Shown here: in pieces, positions 20,335-24,537 of the stretch
How the letters are laid out: the number at the start of each line of letters is the position of its first letter
Numbering within the stretch: position 1 is the stretch's first letter
Origin: CAZJYC01 sp964550165
GTDB taxonomy: Bacteria > Acidobacteriota > Aminicenantia > Aminicenantales > Aminicenantaceae
Assembly (NCBI GenBank): GCA_964550165.1
Contig: CAZJYC010000037.1
Coordinates: 1-24,537 of the forward strand
Length of the DNA stretch: 24,537 nt
Direction of reading: 5' to 3'
Translations under genes and position numbers: made by a program
Notes under the pieces: generated by a model
Seen by the model: the letters and a program-made list of their open reading frames with translations, nothing else
Databases searched by the model: none
Told to the model about the DNA's origin: nothing

Positions 20335-21849
20335 ATGAGCTCTCAAATTTATGAACCTGTCATTGGACTCGAAATTCATGCTCAGCTTCTAACAAGAACA
20401 AAAATTTTCTGCAGCTGCAGCACCCAGTACGGAAGCCAACCGAATTCCTTGACCTGCCCAGTCTGCCTCGGCCTTCCCGGAGCCTTGCCGATCTTCAACA
20501 GAGAGGCTCTGGTTATGGCCATCAAGGTCGGTCTTGCTACCCACGCCAAAATTCATCGTCACTCTGTCTTCAGCCGGAAAAATTATTTCTATCCTGATTT
20601 GCCCAAAGGATACCAGATCACACAATACCACTTCCCTGTGGCCAGCGAAGGCTCTCTGACAATCGACTTGGATGGAACTTCTAAAACGATCGGCATTGAC
20701 CGAATCAATCTCGAAGAGGATGCGGGAAAATCCATACACGACGGGATGGCGGATTCTTCGGAAAAAACTTACCTTGACTTCAACCGGAGTGGCATTCCGC
20801 TTCTTGAAATCGTCGGCAAACCTGACATCAACTCTCCCTCAGAAGCGGTCGAATTCCTCCAGCTTTTCAGGACCATTCTCCAGTATTTGGCAATCTGCGA
20901 CGGCAACATGGAAGAAGGCAGCCTGCGTTGCGATGCCAATCTCTCGGTCAGAAAAAAGAGCTCCAGGGAACTGGGCATTAAGGTGGAAATTAAAAACCTC
21001 AACTCTTTCCGCTTCCTCCAGAGAGCTCTCGAGTACGAAGCCCAGCGTCAGACAAAACTCATCCAAGCCGGAAAGTCCGTCATCCAGGAGACAAGGCTTT
21101 GGGATGCCAAACAGAATAAAACCCTGCCCATGCGAAGCAAAGAGGAAGCTCACGACTACCGCTACTTCCCTGAGCCTGACCTTCCTCCCCTGGTCATCCC
21201 CGAGGAACTCATCGAAAAAATCAAAACCACTCTTACCGAACTCCCCCAGGAAAAAATCGAAAGGTTTGTCCGAGAATACCAGATTCCTCTCTACGATGCG
21301 AAAATCCTGGCATCCTCAAAGAAATTGGCAGATTATTTTGAGCAGACAGCCAGAGCCTCCCAGAATCCCAAGCAGTCCAGCAACTGGATCATGCGCGAGG
21401 TGCTTCAGTATTTGAAGGAAAACAACATGGATATGGAAGATTTCCCCTTGCCGGCAGGAAGTCTGGCTGAGCTCATCGGTTTGGTCGACAAAAATGAGAT
21501 AACGCTCCGAGCGGCCAAAGAAATCGTTTTTCCAGAAATAATACGAAGAGCCAAAAAAGATGCTAAGGTGACTCCCCCAGCTTTAGAAATGGCTTCCGAT
21601 GGTGTTTCCCCAAAAATAATTATGTCTGAAATGGGATTAGGCCAGATTTCCGATGAAGGACAAATCAAGGACATCATCTTTCAGGTCATTGCCAAAAACC
21701 CGAAACCGTTTAAACAGTACAAAGAAGGAAAAGTCCAAGTCCTCGGATTTTTTATCGGTCAGGTCATGAGGGAAACCAAAGGATCGGCCAATCCAGAGCT
21801 TGTCAACAGGCTCATAAAGGAGATATTGGACGGCCATAAAGAAAGTTAG
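20335..21849 (+). CDS. gatB: Aspartyl/glutamyl-tRNA(Asn/Gln) amidotransferase subunit B
   Basis: GatB activates Glu-tRNA(Gln) or Asp-tRNA(Asn) with ATP in the GatCAB complex. The 504-residue protein has YEPVIGLEIHAQL near the start, the zinc-site cysteines FCSCS and CPVCLGLPG, the RKNYFYPDLPKGYQI segment, GIPLLEIV, and the C-terminal YqeY-like helical tRNA-binding tail ending about 500. A TTG immediately before the ATG (20332) is an alternative start. gatA and gatC are not in the window. The next gene is ftsE, 49 bases downstream, so the two may share a transcript. Confidence 0.96.
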   Translation: MSSQIYEPVIGLEIHAQLLTRTKIFCSCSTQYGSQPNSLTCPVCLGLPGALPIFNREALVMAIKVGLATHAKIHRHSVFSRKNYFYPDLPKGYQITQYHFPVASEGSLTIDLDGTSKTIGIDRINLEEDAGKSIHDGMADSSEKTYLDFNRSGIPLLEIVGKPDINSPSEAVEFLQLFRTILQYLAICDGNMEEGSLRCDANLSVRKKSSRELGIKVEIKNLNSFRFLQRALEYEAQRQTKLIQAGKSVIQETRLWDAKQNKTLPMRSKEEAHDYRYFPEPDLPPLVIPEELIEKIKTTLTELPQEKIERFVREYQIPLYDAKILASSKKLADYFEQTARASQNPKQSSNWIMREVLQYLKENNMDMEDFPLPAGSLAELIGLVDKNEITLRAAKEIVFPEIIRRAKKDAKVTPPALEMASDGVSPKIIMSEMGLGQISDEGQIKDIIFQVIAKNPKPFKQYKEGKVQVLGFFIGQVMRETKGSANPELVNRLIKEILDGHKES

Positions 21850-21898
21850 GCCAGCAGGATTTACAGCTCTGGCTTGTCTCGGCTCATGAGGTGAAATC

Positions 21899-22564
21899 AT
21901 GATCGAGCTTTACCGTGTCTGGAAGCAATACCAGACTCCCCGTTGGGCTCTCTCCGATATCACTCTTAAGGTTAACAAAGGAGAATTTCTGTTCATCACC
22001 GGGCCCAGTGGTTCAGGAAAAACAACTCTGCTTAAAATCATTTTCCGGGAGATCCTGCCCACACAGGGCCAGATCGTCGTCGATAACCGGAATATTCTCC
22101 GCATCCCGGAACACAAAATCTTTAAGCTGAGAAGGGCGATGGGAATCGTCTTCCAAGACTTCCGCCTTCTTTTCCATAAAAGCGTCTTTGATAATGTGGC
22201 CATCGTTCTTCGGATTCTTGGGATTCCCCGCAAAGAAATACGGAGACGAGTCTTCAATGCGCTGAGGATGGTCAATCTTCACCATAAAATGTGGGAGTAT
22301 CCACCCCAGCTTTCTTACGGAGAACAGCAGCGGGTCGCCATTTCGAGAGCTGTGGTCAACAACCCCAAGATTCTTCTGGCGGATGAGCCAACAGGAAATC
22401 TTGATCCCGATCTTGCTTTTGAAATCATGGCTCTATTCAAGGAAATCAACAAGCAAGGGGCGACGGTCATCATCTGCACCCATGACCGAGAATTGATTCG
22501 TAATTTTGGCGAGAACATTCTCTTCCTTTACAAAGGAAAATTATTGAGAAAGGAAACACTCTGA
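21899..22564 (+). CDS. ftsE: Cell-division ABC transporter ATP-binding protein FtsE
   Basis: The 221-residue ATPase has Walker A GPSGSGKT, the Q-loop VFQDFRLL, the ABC signature LSYGEQQRVA, Walker B ILLADEPTGNLD and the switch His in CTHDRE. With FtsX it forms the FtsEX complex, which drives periplasmic peptidoglycan hydrolases at the division septum. GAGGTG lies upstream of the ATG. Its last four bases (CTGA) appear to contain the start of ftsX. Confidence 0.95.
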   Translation: MIELYRVWKQYQTPRWALSDITLKVNKGEFLFITGPSGSGKTTLLKIIFREILPTQGQIVVDNRNILRIPEHKIFKLRRAMGIVFQDFRLLFHKSVFDNVAIVLRILGIPRKEIRRRVFNALRMVNLHHKMWEYPPQLSYGEQQRVAISRAVVNNPKILLADEPTGNLDPDLAFEIMALFKEINKQGATVIICTHDRELIRNFGENILFLYKGKLLRKETL

Positions 22565-23460
22565 TTATTCAAAAACTAAAACATTTTCTGAAAGAGACGC
22601 TGAACAACCTCTGGCAGCATCGTGTGCGCAACATCTTTTCCATCACAATCATCTGCCTCTCCTTTCTCATCTTTGGAATTTTCCTTTCCCTTTCCAACAA
22701 CTTCCAATTCATTGCCCAGCAGCTTGCGAAAAATATGGTCGTCGTCTTTTTCCTCGAGAAAGACATTCCCCAAGAGCAGCAAACCCAAATTGAGGAAAGC
22801 CTGAAACAATCGCCCCTCGTCCAAAACGTTCAATACATCAGCTCAGAGCAAGCCCTGGAAAGGTTCAAGAAAAATTTTCCCGAGCTTCAAGAAATTCTTG
22901 ATAATTTAAGAGTCAATCCTTTCCCCAGCTCTTTCGAGATTCCCCTGAAAGAGAGAAACCTCTCTCCTGCGGAAACTCTGGCTTTTATCCAAGAGATGCG
23001 CAAAATGGCAGGGATAGAGGATATTCAGTTCAACAAAGAATGGGCGGACAAAATGCAATCTCTCGGCCGGCTGACTCGGGCTGTTGGTTTTTTTCTTGGG
23101 GGAATACTGGTTCTTGCTTCCTTTTTTATCATTTCCAACGTGATCAAACTCAACGTTTTTTCCCGTGAAAAGGAAATAGAGATTCTCCGTCTGGTAGGTG
23201 CCTCCAACACTTTTATCAGAGTCCCTTTTCTCCTGGAGGGGATGGTTCTGGGCATCCTGGGAGCATTGATCTCGCTCTTGCTGCTTTTTCTCTTGATCAA
23301 CCTCTTCCCCATCTATCTGGGTTCATCTTTGGGAGCTCTGAAGGAACTCATCAACTTCCGCTATCTTTCTCTCTCCCAAGTGCTCGTGCTCATCGCTGGA
23401 GGTACGTTCATCGGCTTTGTGGGAAGCCTTAGTTCCCTGTCTCGCTTTCTGAAAATATAA
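22561..23460 (+). CDS. ftsX: Cell-division permease-like protein FtsX
   Basis: FtsX is the membrane partner of FtsE. It has an N-terminal membrane helix (about 25-45), a periplasmic domain that contacts hydrolase activators (about 50-165), then three helices (about 180-200, 225-250, 275-295); SREKEIEILRLVGAS is the typical coupling region. The first ATG/GTG-type start in this frame is GTG at 22624, but that cuts off the cytoplasmic IIQKLKHFLKETLNNLW that FtsX proteins normally have. The frame is open back to a CTG at 22561 overlapping the ftsE stop (CTGA), with AGGA six bases upstream; an ATT at 22564 is another option. The 299-residue form is proposed. The 3' end overlaps nfi by 32 bases. 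Confidence 0.9.
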   Translation: MIIQKLKHFLKETLNNLWQHRVRNIFSITIICLSFLIFGIFLSLSNNFQFIAQQLAKNMVVVFFLEKDIPQEQQTQIEESLKQSPLVQNVQYISSEQALERFKKNFPELQEILDNLRVNPFPSSFEIPLKERNLSPAETLAFIQEMRKMAGIEDIQFNKEWADKMQSLGRLTRAVGFFLGGILVLASFFIISNVIKLNVFSREKEIEILRLVGASNTFIRVPFLLEGMVLGILGALISLLLLFLLINLFPIYLGSSLGALKELINFRYLSLSQVLVLIAGGTFIGFVGSLSSLSRFLKI

Positions 23461-24088
23461 GGCCTGCCCGGCGATGAGCTTCTCGGAGGGGCTCAGGAAT
23501 CCTGAACTTTGAACAGCAGAGAACGACTGTCCGGGCCACTGCAAAGTCGATTCTGTGGCCCGGAGAAACAAAAATTGGCTTCACGCCAGAACGCGTCCTC
23601 AGGCAAATCCCAACCTTTTCCTTTTTCTCATTCATGAAAAAAGTGTATGCTCCTTCCCTCTCCGCGGGCAGGGAAAAAGGATAAAAGGGAGTCTTGGCAC
23701 ATCCTATGGTGCAAATATCCAAGACAACTCCAACAAACGACGCCAGACCCATTTTTCTTGGATGGGCGACACCATTTCCGTCAATAAAGGTAACGTCAGG
23801 CCTGTTTTTTATCTTTCGGTAAGCATCCAGAAAGGCTGGTCCTTCCCTGAACGCTAAGAATCCGGGAATATAGGGAAAATCGACCTTCCTGACAGCATGG
23901 GAAATTTCAACAATCTCAAATCCGGGAATGGCGAGAACAACGACGCAGGCTCCGATCTTTTTCCGTTTAGCAGAATAAGCAAAGTCTGCTCCGGCGACAA
24001 GACGGATGTCTCGACCAGGCCATTCCAAGATTAATCGGGAGGCCAGCTCCTCTTGGTGGACAGCCGCCTGGACTAAATTAATTTTCAT
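23429..24088 (-). CDS. nfi: Endonuclease V
   Basis: This repair enzyme cuts DNA (or RNA) next to deaminated adenine (inosine). The 219-residue protein keeps the metal ligands Asp35 (VAGADFAYS), Glu82 (YIPGFLAFREGP) and Asp103 (FIDGNGVAHPRKMG), and SGVKPIFVSPGHRID near the C-terminus. The ATG at 24088 is preferred because AAGGA lies just upstream; an in-frame ATG 28 codons earlier gives an unusual N-terminal extension. It is convergent with ftsX and overlaps it by 32 bases. A TATAAT on the minus strand at 24144-24149 may be its -10 box. Confidence 0.92.
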   Translation of the reverse strand: MKINLVQAAVHQEELASRLILEWPGRDIRLVAGADFAYSAKRKKIGACVVVLAIPGFEIVEISHAVRKVDFPYIPGFLAFREGPAFLDAYRKIKNRPDVTFIDGNGVAHPRKMGLASFVGVVLDICTIGCAKTPFYPFSLPAEREGAYTFFMNEKKEKVGICLRTRSGVKPIFVSPGHRIDFAVARTVVLCCSKFRIPEPLREAHRRAGLIFSESETGN

Positions 24089-24215
24089 TTTGTCCTTAAA
24101 TCGCCAATTTCCATCCAGACTTCTCGTGGCCTCTCGACCAATAATTATACGGAACAATGGTACGTTTGACACGAAAAAAATAGAAACCAGGAAGTATTTC
24201 CATGTCCGTCAATAT

Positions 24216-24240
24216 AGGCTTTTTTATCCTAGATAAAAGT
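24216..24240. terminator. AT-rich hairpin between nfi and the repeat
   Basis: TTTTATC-CTA-GATAAAA forms a perfect 7-bp stem with a three-base loop in the gap upstream of nfi. It may separate the nfi promoter from transcription out of the repeat. Confidence 0.3.
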
Positions 24241-24248
24241 TTTGAGGA

Positions 24249-24537
24249 AAAGCCGCAGCGACCATATCGGATTTTGCCCTCGGAGTTCGCTCTTGAGGAT
24301 ATTCCTCGCGGAGGCTAAGCGGTGAGAAAGCCGTTTGAAGGCTGAGCGGGCGTTGCGAGGAGCAAAGAAGATTCCTCGCTTTGCTCGGAATATGCTGCGC
24401 AATCTCTTAAAATCAAAGAAGAGAGCGAACCCTGAAACCGAGCGGGCTTTGCTGATTTGTGGCTTGCCGCAAATCAGAAGGAGGAGCCGAGGGGGTGTGT
24501 CCCCTCGGTCGCAGGGCGGGCAAACGCCCCCGAGAAA
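24249..24537 (+). repeat. Dispersed repeat, copy C, with a run of strong hairpins
   Basis: The first 100 bases resemble the left part of copy B (AGCGACCAT, CGCGGAGGCT, GGTGAGAAA). Beyond about 24350 it diverges and holds several near-perfect hairpins: GAGCAAAG/CTTTGCTC (24360-24386), CTGATTTG/CAAATCAG (24452-24477, extended by GGC/GCC), CCGAGGGG/CCCCTCGG (24487-24508) and GGGCG/CGCCC (24514-24529). No open frame with coding character is seen. The copy runs off the window, so its right end is not visible. Confidence 0.6.

Noticed and set aside
20672..21415. 247-codon frame inside gatB in another plus frame
   Set aside because: Shifted reading of a highly conserved gene; Ser/Pro/Lys-rich composition typical of an out-of-frame shadow.
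23690..23720. TGGCAC followed by TGCA, resembling a sigma-54 -24/-12 promoter
   Set aside because: The spacing to the GC element is wrong and the site lies inside nfi.
23986..24088. Asn in the DGNG motif of endonuclease V as a lost active-site residue
   Set aside because: This position varies among functional family members (DGNG, DGHG), and the metal-binding Asp, Glu and Asp are present.
24144..24149. TATAAT on the minus strand as a full nfi promoter
   Set aside because: No acceptable -35 box at 16-18 bases; mentioned only as a possible -10 in the nfi entry.
1..24537. tRNA genes and CRISPR arrays
   Set aside because: No T-loop-like GTTCGAATC in a cloverleaf context outside genes and no regularly spaced direct repeats were seen on either strand.

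Overview
The window looks like a piece of chromosome from an anaerobic or micro-oxic, diderm (Gram-negative type) bacterium of moderate GC. Signs of a low-oxygen life are a B12-dependent (class II) ribonucleotide reductase with no small subunit nearby, a rubredoxin / rubredoxin-reductase / rubrerythrin-like set, a desulforedoxin-like gene, many Fe-S proteins, and the tail of a 2-oxoacid:ferredoxin oxidoreductase. A lipoprotein and a beta-barrel porin imply an outer membrane. The mix, including a DUF6677-like membrane protein, recalls Acidobacteriota/Aminicenantes-type genomes, but that placement is inference; there is no rRNA in the window. No tRNA, CRISPR array, transposase or phage gene was seen.

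Layout. (1) 1-715: the end of a dispersed repeat, then a lipoprotein gene with a strong sigma-70-type promoter. (2) 5688 down to 740, minus strand: one compact operon of a membrane site-2 protease with CBS domains, class II ribonucleotide reductase, endonuclease III and an AmmeMemoRadiSam radical SAM enzyme. (3) 9376 down to 5847, minus strand: a sulfur/Fe-S cluster of Nfu, an IscS-like protein, IscU with an added zinc-ribbon tail, a TusA-like protein, a STAS protein and NadA. The IscS-like protein has lost the PLP lysine and the conserved substrate arginine but kept the sulfur-accepting cysteine loop. (4) 9416-12236: remnant of an oxidoreductase beta subunit, a GAF-PAS sigma-54 activator, and a small Lys-rich desulforedoxin-like gene whose reading frame is broken at a run of ten A's. 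(5) 13808 down to 12483: purA. (6) 17162 down to 13901: ferritin-like protein, rubredoxin, rubredoxin reductase and a porin whose 5' end has taken up a copy of the dispersed repeat without breaking the frame. (7) 17459-23460, mostly plus strand: glutamate dehydrogenase, a DUF6677-like pair, gatB, ftsE, ftsX, with mutM and nfi facing them. (8) 24249-24537: another copy of the repeat, with several strong hairpins.

How it fits together. Groups 3, 4 and 6 are all about sulfur, Fe-S clusters and reactive oxygen. A 9-base motif (ATAATGGTA, minus strand) lies upstream of nfu, the desulforedoxin-like gene and the rubrerythrin-like operon, so they may share a regulator. The most interesting objects are the lysine-less IscS with its zinc-ribbon IscU partner, the A10 frameshift gene, and the inverted-repeat-bounded element that entered the porin gene. 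All promoter, terminator and repeat calls were made by eye; nothing was computed or searched.
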